Shown: in pieces, positions 9,660-17,475 of the stretch
How positions within the stretch are numbered: the stretch's first letter is position 1
How the letters are laid out: every line of letters starts with the position of its first letter
From: Pollutiaquabacter aromativorans
Lineage (GTDB): Bacteria > Bacteroidota > Bacteroidia > AKYH767-A > 2013-40CM-41-45
NCBI GenBank assembly: GCA_049177215.1
Contig: CP185379.1
Coordinates: forward strand, 3,286,001-3,350,000
Direction of reading: 5' to 3'
Length of the DNA: 64,000 nt
Made by a program: the position numbers and the translations under genes
The notes under the pieces: generated by a model
The model's input: only the letters and a program-made list of their open reading frames with translations
Databases searched by the model: none
Told to the model about the DNA's origin: nothing

Positions 9660-10245
9660 TTATAACTGGTGACGGTCCAGCACGGTCACTTTTACAGGTC
9701 CGTGGATTCCTGCATAGTCCCGGGCGCTGCTGAAGATGCGTGATTGAGTGGCCCGGTCGAGCCAGGCCGTTAGGCTTCTACAGGGTTCTGGTGGATGTAG
9801 TTGATCTTGATGCGCGTGAAACTTCTGGAAAAGACTACCTCTGCGTGGTTGTTGTACTGCCAAAGCTGATGCCGCGACTTTTTCTTCTGCCGATTCCCGC
9901 CCTTTTCAAGCAGCGGAACCAGCCACTCCCTCCGGCTTTCTCCAGGCTGGCGCAGCATCCGGATCAGGGCGCCGCTGGTGTACTTCTAAAATCGCGGACG
10001 ATGTCGCTCAAATTACCCTGCCTGGCCCGAACCACCAGATGCAAATGATTCGACATGATCACATAGGCGAATACTTCCAAGCCTTTTTGCTCAATGCAAT
10101 GATTCAGGCTGTCGCAAATCAATTGCTTCGCTTCCCGCCGCGAAAGCACCTCTACCCATTCCACCGCTGTCATCGTGAGAAAGTAGGCCGCGTCCTGTTT
10201 GTGTATCTGGTAAGCAAATGGCACGGGCGAAGATGTGCCAATCAC
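9660..10245 (-). pseudogene. Second RAYT copy, frameshifted
   Basis: A near-duplicate of the 8705-9262 gene read in three frames. 10245 down to 9964 carries PFAYQIHKQDAAYFLTMTA and the HUH pair NHLHLV. 9958 down to about 9770 carries MLRQPGESRREWLVPLLEKG and NYIHQNPVEA. The remainder to 9660 carries IFSSARDYAGIHGPVKVTVL. The copies agree almost residue for residue, so duplication was recent relative to the island. The first break removes the KKYTSSALIR segment. It is not expected to yield an active enzyme. Confidence 0.85.
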
Positions 10246-10696
10246 TGTCTTTCATTCAACCAATAAAAGCGGGCGAACGCGTGAAGCACCATCGCCTGGT
10301 GCGCCAGTGACCCTCCTGATTTCCGACGGAGCCGGTGCGTGGATGTTGTGTGAATTAGACGAGGATGTGTAAACGCTCCATCAAATTAGAGAATTCAGCG
10401 TAATCAGTGATCTTGAACTAGTTTCCACATCTACCGCCAGCTCCCTCTTGATTATATTGAACTACCATGATGAAGACTTCCCGCATATTCAGGCTTAGAT
10501 TATTTCACTTGACCCCCTTGTTAAAACTAAATTTCGCTGTAATTTTATGTCGCATTTCGAGCTCTTAAGTGAGCACCAACCGAGTGGCGACACACCACGG
10601 TGGTAAAATGATGTGGGTCAAACCAAAATAAACGCTTAGCGCCCTCCATTTTTCGAGATTGCAAATGAATGTGTAAACAACAAATCATTCGTAAAA
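10246..10696. other. 450-nt gap, no gene seen
   Basis: Between the RAYT pseudogene and the next short gene no frame looks coding on either strand. No REP palindrome is present. Composition is intermediate. I cannot assign a function. Confidence 0.4.
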
Positions 10697-10978
10697 ATGG
10701 AAATGTTACTTATTGTCCTCCGGTCTGATCATGCCAGTCTAAAGGAGAATTACGCTCGTCTCAAAGCGTTTTCGCCCGAGCAGTTGGTCAATGCCTATAA
10801 CCAGAGTTACCATGTAGGTATCATCGGAAGCAAGGCACAGGGACTCTATCTCCTTGCCATGCATAAGGTCTTCACGGACACCTTTGGGCGGTCGCCGATC
10901 GAATTGATCGAGGACTGTATCATCCGGTTCAGCAAACCGATAGTGCTAATCAATGGCCAATGGAAACATATCGAGTAG
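10697..10978 (+). CDS. Hypothetical protein, 93 aa
   Basis: A short open frame with an ATG start and balanced composition. It is predicted to be mostly helical (VLRSDHASLKENYARLKAF, then YHVGIIGSKAQGLYLLAMHKV). No signal peptide, membrane segment or recognised motif is visible. It stands alone between mobile-element relics, so neighbours give no clue. It could be a small cargo gene or a fragment of a larger lost gene. Confidence 0.5.
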   Translation: MEMLLIVLRSDHASLKENYARLKAFSPEQLVNAYNQSYHVGIIGSKAQGLYLLAMHKVFTDTFGRSPIELIEDCIIRFSKPIVLINGQWKHIE

Positions 10979-11091
10979 GGTTTGAATTGCTTCGGCCTTC
11001 CTTGAGTTCCCCGATGCATTCTTCCGTAACCCTTTTCGGCGAACGTCTGCCACCCAGTAGCTGGGCTTTCCCCGCTCTCTTTGGGCGATTT

Positions 11092-11325
11092 CTATGCCAC
11101 TTGCAAGCCTTTCTTCACATAATTTCTCTGTTCCTTAACACAGGCGAATATGCGGTGTATAAGCTTGTTTCGGATGGCATTGATCACTAGCATTTTGTTC
11201 TTTCCTTCTTTCACCCTTCGATCGAAGTAATCTTTAAACTCTCCGGACCTGCTGATCGAACTTAGGGACGCCAGGTACAGCATGGTTTTCATTTACTTGT
11301 CCGCAAGGTGGGATACTCGACAATG
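11092..11325 (-). pseudogene. IS110-family transposase, C-terminal fragment
   Basis: The minus strand encodes KTMLYLASLSSI and then KMLVINAIRNKLIHRIFACV with RNYVKK, the conserved end of the IS110-family Transposase_20 domain. Upstream codons read SHLADK followed by a TAA where family members have a lysine (ADKKMKT), so a nonsense change and loss of the N-terminal DEDD domain have killed it. No IS110 ends were identified. Confidence 0.7.
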
Positions 11326-11492
11326 CATTGGTCTTGGCAAGAAAGAAGTTAAGTAAGAGGGTAGATTGTTTTATTTCACGCATGGCTTCATTTACTTTGT
11401 AGGGCCGGTGCGTTTGTGTTGCCATGTTCATGATGGATTTAGTGTTCTGAAGTAGTATAATTGCTCGTTGTCCGCGAGCAAAACTTCAATCG

Positions 11493-13199
11493 ATGAAATT
11501 CCCGATCAACCAGTTCGAGCAACATATCGACGGAACGATCCTCAAGCGCGGCCTTGGCTACTTTAAGCAGGGGCTGGTCGCGGAGCCGGAGGAGCTGAGG
11601 GCCGGGGTCTATGAGGCCGTTGTTTCGGGGACGGAAGACTACCGCGTCCGGATAACGATCAAAGACGGTATGGTGACCGATCATGTCTGTTCCTGTCCGT
11701 ATGATCTGGGTCCGGTCTGCAAGCATGTGGTCGCGTTGCTGTGCTGGCTGCAAAAGGACCAGTTGGGTATCCGGGAAACAGGAGCAACGAAGCGAAGCAG
11801 TCGCGGTACGGCAAAACCCAAACCCGCCAAACCGTCCATAGCCGACCGCGTCAACGAGATCCTCGGCCGGACGCCGGTGGAACAGTTGCATCAATTCATC
11901 CGGGAGCAGGCAGACCAGGAACCTTCTTTTCGGAATGCTTTCCTGGCTGCGTTGGGACACACGACAGGAGGCGATTCGAAAGCGCAGTACAAACAACAAC
12001 TGAAAGCGCTCCTCCGGAGCGCGAAAGGCCGCGACCGCTTCATCGCCTGGAACAAGACGGTCATCGTCGGCAAAGGGGTCTATCCGATGCTGAGGGCCGC
12101 TGAAAAACAGCTGGAGCAGCAGGACTACATGCCTGTCTTTCATGCCTGCACGGCAGTCATGGAAGAACTGGTGCCGGCGCTCCAATATTCCGACGATAGC
12201 AACGGGGATCTGGGCGGAGGCATCACCATGGCGTATGACTTGTTGGAAAAACTCGCCCGGGAACCTTTACCGGCCGATTTGAGAAAGACGCTGCTTGATT
12301 ATTGCCTCGGCATCTTCACAAAAGGGACCTTCGAAGGCTGGGATTGGCACCTCGGCATGTTGCAGGTGGCCGCGTTGATCGTAGATGAAGAAAAAGACGC
12401 CGATCGGATTGGGCAATTGATAGAGAAGACGAAGCTCTCGGAATACGAACAGCAACACGTCCAGTTGATTCGCCTGGAACTCATTCGAAGAATCCAGGGG
12501 GATCAGGCTGCAGAGAAGTTTTTGGAAAAACACCTGGCCCATGACAACCTCAGGCGAAAAGCCATCGAGCTGGCGTTCGGCCGCCGGGATTATGCAAAGG
12601 CGTTGCGCTTTGCCGAAGACGGTGTGCGCAGAGATAGCAAGGGTGACGCTGATGTTGCGACCCAATGGCACGATTGGCTGCTGAGGATTGCTCAGGCACA
12701 AGCAGACCGTGAGCAGATCATTAAACATGCACGATTGCTTTTCCTGCATGATTACAGGCACGAACAGGACTACTACCAGGTTCTGAAGGATACGGTTCCG
12801 GCAGGTAAATGGAAGTCATTCGTGCAAGCACTCATCCGGACCGTGGTATCGGGTAACCGCTGGACCGATTACGGACTGGCCGAGAAGATCTTCATACGGG
12901 AAGAGATGTGGGATAAATTGTTGGAACTGCTTTCGATCGATCCCGACCTTAATAGAATTGAACGCTACGAATCCTATCTGGCCAAATACTTCGCGCCCGA
13001 CCTGGTCCGATTGTACGCTGCGACCATCCCGGAGTATATCCGCCTGAACTCCGGAAGGAATCACTATCAGATTGCCGTCCGCTATATGCGACGCATGAAG
13101 AAGCTGGGCGGCAGCGAGGCCGTGCATGCACTCATTGTCCGTTTGAATCAGGAATTCAGCAAACGTAAAAGTCTGTTGGAAGAGCTGGAGCGGGTTTGA
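11493..13199 (+). CDS. SWIM zinc finger family protein
   Basis: This 568-aa protein carries a SWIM zinc finger near the N-terminus: C66-x-C68-x7-C76-x-H78 in CSCPYDLGPVCKH. SWIM fingers bind DNA or proteins. In bacteria they occur in stand-alone proteins like this one and beside SWI2/SNF2 ATPases. The remaining ~480 residues are helical and repeat-like (TPR/HEAT style, e.g. RRDYAKALRFAEDGVRR). It is GC-rich again, marking the right edge of the AT-rich island, although REP palindromes continue on its far side. No ATPase partner lies nearby. Its substrate is unknown. Confidence 0.85.
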   Translation: MKFPINQFEQHIDGTILKRGLGYFKQGLVAEPEELRAGVYEAVVSGTEDYRVRITIKDGMVTDHVCSCPYDLGPVCKHVVALLCWLQKDQLGIRETGATKRSSRGTAKPKPAKPSIADRVNEILGRTPVEQLHQFIREQADQEPSFRNAFLAALGHTTGGDSKAQYKQQLKALLRSAKGRDRFIAWNKTVIVGKGVYPMLRAAEKQLEQQDYMPVFHACTAVMEELVPALQYSDDSNGDLGGGITMAYDLLEKLAREPLPADLRKTLLDYCLGIFTKGTFEGWDWHLGMLQVAALIVDEEKDADRIGQLIEKTKLSEYEQQHVQLIRLELIRRIQGDQAAEKFLEKHLAHDNLRRKAIELAFGRRDYAKALRFAEDGVRRDSKGDADVATQWHDWLLRIAQAQADREQIIKHARLLFLHDYRHEQDYYQVLKDTVPAGKWKSFVQALIRTVVSGNRWTDYGLAEKIFIREEMWDKLLELLSIDPDLNRIERYESYLAKYFAPDLVRLYAATIPEYIRLNSGRNHYQIAVRYMRRMKKLGGSEAVHALIVRLNQEFSKRKSLLEELERV

Positions 13200-13256
13200 A
13201 CTCCGTGGTTTGGCGGTGTGTTTCTTCATTTTTTATTGGCAGGCCGGTGCGTTTTG

Positions 13257-13320
13257 GGCGGAATGCGCGCTGCTGTTGTACTGCAATTTTCAGCATAGCG
13301 AAGGCGCTTAACATCCCGCC
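13257..13320. repeat. REP-like palindrome downstream of the SWIM gene
   Basis: GGCGGAATGCGCG at the left, CATCCCGCC at the right (one change from consensus), with the usual spacer TTTTTTATTGGCAGGCCGG before it. It starts 58 nt after the SWIM-gene stop and could act as its transcription terminator. Confidence 0.75.
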
Positions 13321-13351
13321 AATCATCGGTAGTGGTTGGATGTTGCGTTTG

Positions 13352-13414
13352 GAGCGGAATGCGCGCAGTTGCTAATGTACGATTGAGAACTTGGCGATCG
13401 CGTTAACATTTCGC
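13352..13414. repeat. REP-like palindrome, degenerate
   Basis: It reads AGCGGAATGCGCG on the left and CATTTCGC on the right, so both tips have drifted but the unit length and the interior GCGATCGCGTTAA arm are recognisable. Confidence 0.6.
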
Positions 13415-13453
13415 ATTGTCAAGGTTGCTCCAACGATTCATGATAGAAGTTCG

Positions 13454-13461
13454 TATATTTG
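13454..13461 (+). promoter_or_regulatory. Bacteroidota -7 element before the toxin-antitoxin pair
   Basis: TATATTTG is an exact TAnnTTTG -7 element, with the antitoxin ATG 20 nt downstream. The nearest TTG lies 26 nt upstream, longer than the usual 17-23, so the -33 element is weak or absent. Confidence 0.5.
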
Positions 13462-13481
13462 TTTAATACAATTTTGATATC

Positions 13482-13718
13482 ATGTCATCAGCGGAATTGA
13501 ATAGCATCAAGCTTAGCCTGATTTCCTGGATCAACCAGCTGTCCGATAAGGAACTGATTACTTTTCTGGAAGGCTTGCGGACGTCCAGTTCAAAGAATGA
13601 CTGGTGGTCAGCCTTGTCTGTCGAACAGAAAAAACAAGTGTTGGCCGGCTTAAAGGATGCTGAGGACGGCAAGGTGTCCGATTCCGGAAAGTTCTGGAAA
13701 ACGTTGAAGAATGCCTAA
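13482..13718 (+). CDS. Putative type II antitoxin (ParD/addiction-module type)
   Basis: A 78-aa acidic, helical protein whose stop overlaps the start of a RelE/ParE-like toxin by 8 nt. The arrangement (short antitoxin first, toxin second, overlapping frames) is typical of type II toxin-antitoxin operons. The C-terminal part (LKDAEDGKVSDSGKFWKTL) resembles the toxin-wrapping tail of Bacteroidota addiction-module proteins. No clear ribbon-helix-helix or HTH is visible by eye, so DNA binding and autoregulation are inferred from the family. It lies between REP palindromes, in mobile surroundings. Confidence 0.7.
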   Translation: MSSAELNSIKLSLISWINQLSDKELITFLEGLRTSSSKNDWWSALSVEQKKQVLAGLKDAEDGKVSDSGKFWKTLKNA

Positions 13719-14028
13719 GTCGCAGGCCGTATCGATCGTATGGACGGAAAATTCCTTACAACATGCGATTGAAATAAAACGCTACCTGATGACGAGATTT
13801 AGCCGGAAGGAAGTTCAAAAGTTTTATATACTGCTTGAATCATTTGAAGTCGCGGTTTGCGCATTTCCTGAACTGTATCCACGATCCACCTATAAGAGAA
13901 GTGTAAGAAGAGCAGTTCTCAGCAAGGAGCTTTCAGCATTTTATCGGATCAATCGGGGAAGAATAGAGGTGCTGGCCTTGCTGGACAATCGCTGCGATAC
14001 CAGTAGCCGATTAAAGACCGGAAGATAA
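13711..14028 (+). CDS. RelE/ParE-family toxin
   Basis: A 105-aa protein with the ParE/RelE pattern. It opens with a short strand (SIVWTENSLQHAIEIKRYL) followed by two helices. A basic beta segment follows (RRAVLSKELSAFYRINRGR), then a final strand (IEVLALLDNRCDTS) equal to the usual 'I.vl.i.d.R.dp'. Family members cleave ribosome-bound mRNA or poison gyrase. Which target applies cannot be told from the sequence. It overlaps its antitoxin by 8 nt and is co-transcribed with it. A REP unit begins 48 nt after the stop and may terminate the operon. Confidence 0.8.
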   Translation: MPKSQAVSIVWTENSLQHAIEIKRYLMTRFSRKEVQKFYILLESFEVAVCAFPELYPRSTYKRSVRRAVLSKELSAFYRINRGRIEVLALLDNRCDTSSRLKTGR

Positions 14029-14075
14029 ATCCGCCTTATCCCGCATTTTGCTGAATGTCCCCACTACCGTGGCTT

Positions 14076-14141
14076 GGCGGAATGTTAAGCGCCACACGAA
14101 GCGCTGAGTAAAGTGGTTTACGCTCCAGCGCGCATTCCGCC
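14076..14141. repeat. REP-like palindrome between convergent genes
   Basis: GGCGGAATGTTAAGCGC to GCGCGCATTCCGCC, same orientation as the 9355 unit, 66 nt. It occupies almost the whole gap between the toxin stop and the stop of the TPR gene, a typical REP location. Confidence 0.8.
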
Positions 14142-14147
14142 GCCACG

Positions 14148-16316
14148 CTATTTCGCTCCCACCGCCAACTGACTCTTCGCGAATTCGCGGTTGGTGTAGG
14201 CGTTTTGGTTGCCTGGATCGAGTTGCAGGGTGCGCGTGAAATCCTTGATCGCGTTATCCCATTGCTTGAGCTGCAGATAGGCCAGTCCGCGGTTGTAGGT
14301 GGCCAGCACGTTTCCGGGTGTGTACTGCAAGACACTGCTGAAGTCCGCCGCCGCGGCGCCGGGATTGCCCCGGTTCAGGAAGGTGGTGCCCCGGTTGAAG
14401 TAGGCTTTCACATAGCGCGGGTCGATGCGGATGCTCGCCGTGCAGTCGGAGATCGACAGGTCCCACTCGCCGATGTTGGCATAGGCTACTCCGCGATTAC
14501 AATAAGCATCGGTGTACTTCGGGTCCAGCTCGACCGCCTTGGTGTAATCGCTGATCGCTTCTTTCCACTGCGAACGAGCCGAATACAAACTGCCCCGGTT
14601 GTAATAGGCTTTGGCGAAGCCGGGAGAGACACGAATGGCCTCGGAGAAATCTTGTAAGGCTTTGTCCCATTCCTTCCGGTTGCCGTACACGACTCCGCGC
14701 CCGTCATAGGCGATCGCGTAATCCGGACTGATCTCAATGGCTTTCGTATAATGTTCGATCGCCTGGTCCGCTTGTCCCATCGCCGCTTCCGCCACGGCGA
14801 GGTTGAAATAGGCGGAGGCATAATGTTCGGGATTCAACGAGATAGCCTTTCGATAATCCGATACCGCTTTCGCGGTCTGTCCCGCGGTCCAGTACGCGAC
14901 TCCGCGATTCAGGTAAGGCCGGGCCTTCTCGGGCGACTTCGAGACTACGTCGTTCCACAGGCTCAGCTCGTCTTTCCAGACCTTGTTCCGTTGGAACGTG
15001 AGCAGGGAGTTCAGGCCGATGATGAACGTAAAGAGCGCATAGGTCAACGCGCCGGACTTCGTATAAAGCACCTGGAAAATTCCCGCGGTGATCAGCAGGA
15101 AGAAACCGAATGACGGGAGGTAGGTCCGGTGCTCGAACATCAAGTCCGAAATCGGGATGATGCTCGACTCCACCGCCAGGGTGAGAAAGAACCAGAAGAT
15201 GCCAAAGGAGATGAACCGGTTTTTCGGAAAGACATAAATCGCCAGGGCCAGCAGCGCCAGCAGGAACACCAGTGAGAGCAGGGTGCCGGCATCGAACAAC
15301 TGCTCCGAAGGCCGGATGTCGTGGTCGAGGTTGAGCCCGGTCGGGAAAGCCAGCAGTTGCAGGTAGTTGACGATGACCCGGAACTGCGTCATCAGGTAAT
15401 TGGTCGGGGTGACGGTGTAAGGAGTGCCACCGGATGGCGGGATGGGCGAAAAGACGCTGCTGGTATTGCCGGCATTACCACCCGACCCGATGCCCGAACC
15501 GGAGGTGGACAGGAACCCACGGTACAGCGCGAAGACCGCCAGCGCGATGCCGGCCACCAGGAGTAGGAGGCGAACGTCTTTCAGATAGGCGGACGGCTTT
15601 CCCGTCCGCAGGAAAAACAGCTCCGCCAGGACGATCGCGAACGGCAGCGTGTACGCGTTTTCTTTCGAGAGGAGTCCCAGTAGTGCAGCCAGGAACGCGC
15701 CGGCAAAGAGTCCGTATTTCTGTCGCGCGTTCGTTTCACTCAAGCGCGCCTTCACGTACAGACACAGACTCAGAAGATAGAACAGGGTGGCCAGCGAAGC
15801 CAGTCGCTGAACGATGTAGGTCACCGATTGTGTGGCCAGCGGGTGTGAGACAAACAGCAGCGCGACGATAAAGGCGATCGTCCGCTGGCGGCTCGCAAGG
15901 GGAGATTGTTTTCCGTTCGGTGTCCTGAACAGGAGCGCGGTGAGCCACCACACGAGGAACGCGTTGATGATGTGGATCGCGAGGTTGACCGCGTGATAGC
16001 CCTGGACATCCAGTCCGTTGAGCTGGTAGTTGAAGGCAAGGGTCAGATAAGGAATGAAGCGGGTCGGGAAGTATTTCCAAATCGCTCCGACGTCGGAGAG
16101 GTCGCGGATCGCGCTGTTCTCGATGATGCTGTTCCGGTCGTCGAGGTGAAAGGAACAATCGAAGGAGTTGGAATAGATCAGTATCCCGAGAAAGGCGATG
16201 AGGAGCAGTTGCAGGGCGGAGAAGATCGACGAACCGCCGGCTTCCGCCGGTGCTGCATGGGTCTTCGACGGATTCGGTTTATGGACCGCTTTTTTCTTTT
16301 GCATTCCTTTGTTCAT
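14148..16316 (-). CDS. TMTC-like polytopic membrane protein with C-terminal TPR array (probable GT-C glycosyltransferase)
   Basis: With the ATG at 16316 the protein has 722 residues. The further-upstream in-frame start adds an arginine-rich segment with no support. A basic N-terminus leads to a first membrane helix. A lumenal loop with HLDDRNSI (D59, D60) follows, the acidic motif of GT-C enzymes, and then about ten more hydrophobic helices with NLAIHIINAFLVWWL. From about residue 460 eight or so TPR units run to the end (e.g. AYYNRGSLYSARSQWKEAI). This order matches the eukaryotic TMTC protein O-mannosyltransferases and their bacterial relatives, which would use a polyprenyl-phosphate sugar outside the membrane. 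The next minus-strand gene upstream is a dolichyl-phosphate-mannose-synthase-like GT2, a fitting donor-maker. Activity is inferred from the family. Confidence 0.8.
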   Translation of the reverse strand: MNKGMQKKKAVHKPNPSKTHAAPAEAGGSSIFSALQLLLIAFLGILIYSNSFDCSFHLDDRNSIIENSAIRDLSDVGAIWKYFPTRFIPYLTLAFNYQLNGLDVQGYHAVNLAIHIINAFLVWWLTALLFRTPNGKQSPLASRQRTIAFIVALLFVSHPLATQSVTYIVQRLASLATLFYLLSLCLYVKARLSETNARQKYGLFAGAFLAALLGLLSKENAYTLPFAIVLAELFFLRTGKPSAYLKDVRLLLLVAGIALAVFALYRGFLSTSGSGIGSGGNAGNTSSVFSPIPPSGGTPYTVTPTNYLMTQFRVIVNYLQLLAFPTGLNLDHDIRPSEQLFDAGTLLSLVFLLALLALAIYVFPKNRFISFGIFWFFLTLAVESSIIPISDLMFEHRTYLPSFGFFLLITAGIFQVLYTKSGALTYALFTFIIGLNSLLTFQRNKVWKDELSLWNDVVSKSPEKARPYLNRGVAYWTAGQTAKAVSDYRKAISLNPEHYASAYFNLAVAEAAMGQADQAIEHYTKAIEISPDYAIAYDGRGVVYGNRKEWDKALQDFSEAIRVSPGFAKAYYNRGSLYSARSQWKEAISDYTKAVELDPKYTDAYCNRGVAYANIGEWDLSISDCTASIRIDPRYVKAYFNRGTTFLNRGNPGAAAADFSSVLQYTPGNVLATYNRGLAYLQLKQWDNAIKDFTRTLQLDPGNQNAYTNREFAKSQLAVGAK

Positions 16317-16464
16317 ACGGGGTACTTGTTCGTGTGGCGCTGTGGAGAATCGGATAAAGATAATGCAAATCCGAGGCGATGTATTCCGGGCCCGATAGCC
16401 TGCCAGAAACATTTGTCAGCACGGGTCCGGTGACAAATTCTCGCGCCCGGGCCTCCGGGCCGGA

Positions 16465-17355
16465 TCAATCGTTCGGCTTTTGGTTCTTGCGGATCAGCGT
16501 CAGTTGTTCGGCAATGAGGCCGAGGAAGAAAAAGATCAGGGCCGACATGAACCCCAGCAGGGCGCCGACGCTGACGCCCTGGCCTTTCAGCATGATCGGG
16601 ATCCCCCAGGCGCAGGAAGCGAGGAAGGTGATGATCGAGACCGGCAGGAAGATCTTCATCGGATTGAACAGCACGATGATGTTCAGGATCTCGATCACCG
16701 TCTCGAACGCGGTCTGGATGCCGATCGTACTTTCTCCCTTCAGCCGGTCGTTCACTTTGATGGGAACCTCCAGCACCAGGTGTCGGTTGCTGATGAAGAT
16801 GAGCGTGATGATGTCGCTGAACGGCATCTGGTTCGGCGTCAGGTGCAGGTACTTTTGCGCCAACTCGGTGCGGTAGATCTTCATACCCGAGTTGATGTCG
16901 TGTACCGGCACGGTCAGCAGCAGTTTGGCGGTGAAGCGGATGATGGATTTCCCGACCGCCCGCATCCGGGAAGCCGCTTTGGTTCCTTTCCGCGAGCCGA
17001 CGACCATGTCCGCGTCCTGCGCGACAATGGTGTCGAAGAGTTTGACAATGTCCTCTTTCCGGTGTTGTCCGTCGGCATCGACGGTGATGACATATTCCGT
17101 ATCACAGCGCGCGATCGAGCTCTTGATCGCCGCACCGTACCCTTTGTTCAGCTTGTGGTGCACCACCGACAAGCGGGGATTCGCGGCAAACGACTGGAGG
17201 ACATTTCGCGTATCGTCTTTCGACCCGTCATTGGTGATCATGATCTTCCAATTGTGCTGCTCACAGAGTTCGAGCAGATCGGGTAGCACGATCTTCAGGT
17301 TCTCGGCTTCGTTGTAAGCGGGGATGACGATGGTCAGCGGTACTGCGGTCTCCAT
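16465..17355 (-). CDS. GT2 family glycosyltransferase (polyprenyl-phosphate mannosyl/glucosyltransferase type)
   Basis: A 296-aa protein with the GT-A domain of dolichyl-phosphate mannose synthases: IPAYNEAENL at the N-terminus, TNDGSKDDT, and the DxD-type DADGQHRKED that binds the nucleotide sugar and metal. Two C-terminal hydrophobic helices (ILNIIVLFNPMKIFLPVSII and ALLGFMSALIFFFLGLIAEQ) anchor it. Such enzymes load a sugar on a lipid phosphate carrier for use by GT-C transferases, and a TMTC-like candidate lies directly downstream on the same strand. The sugar cannot be deduced. The gap of 148 nt leaves co-transcription uncertain. Confidence 0.85.
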   Translation of the reverse strand: METAVPLTIVIPAYNEAENLKIVLPDLLELCEQHNWKIMITNDGSKDDTRNVLQSFAANPRLSVVHHKLNKGYGAAIKSSIARCDTEYVITVDADGQHRKEDIVKLFDTIVAQDADMVVGSRKGTKAASRMRAVGKSIIRFTAKLLLTVPVHDINSGMKIYRTELAQKYLHLTPNQMPFSDIITLIFISNRHLVLEVPIKVNDRLKGESTIGIQTAFETVIEILNIIVLFNPMKIFLPVSIITFLASCAWGIPIMLKGQGVSVGALLGFMSALIFFFLGLIAEQLTLIRKNQKPND

Positions 17356-17475
17356 TCAGGGTATGTGGGAATTGACGGTAGGCTTGATTGCACTAATGTA
17401 GGTTTTTTACGGTGCTTCCGGGAGTAGACTGCGTGTGGGTTTCAAAATGATTATCTTCGGGGAAACGAGGCTGCC

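Noticed and set aside
10960..11190. 76-codon plus-strand frame after the 93-aa gene
   Set aside because: It overlaps the minus-strand IS110 remnant, which has recognisable family residues, and its own composition is not protein-like.
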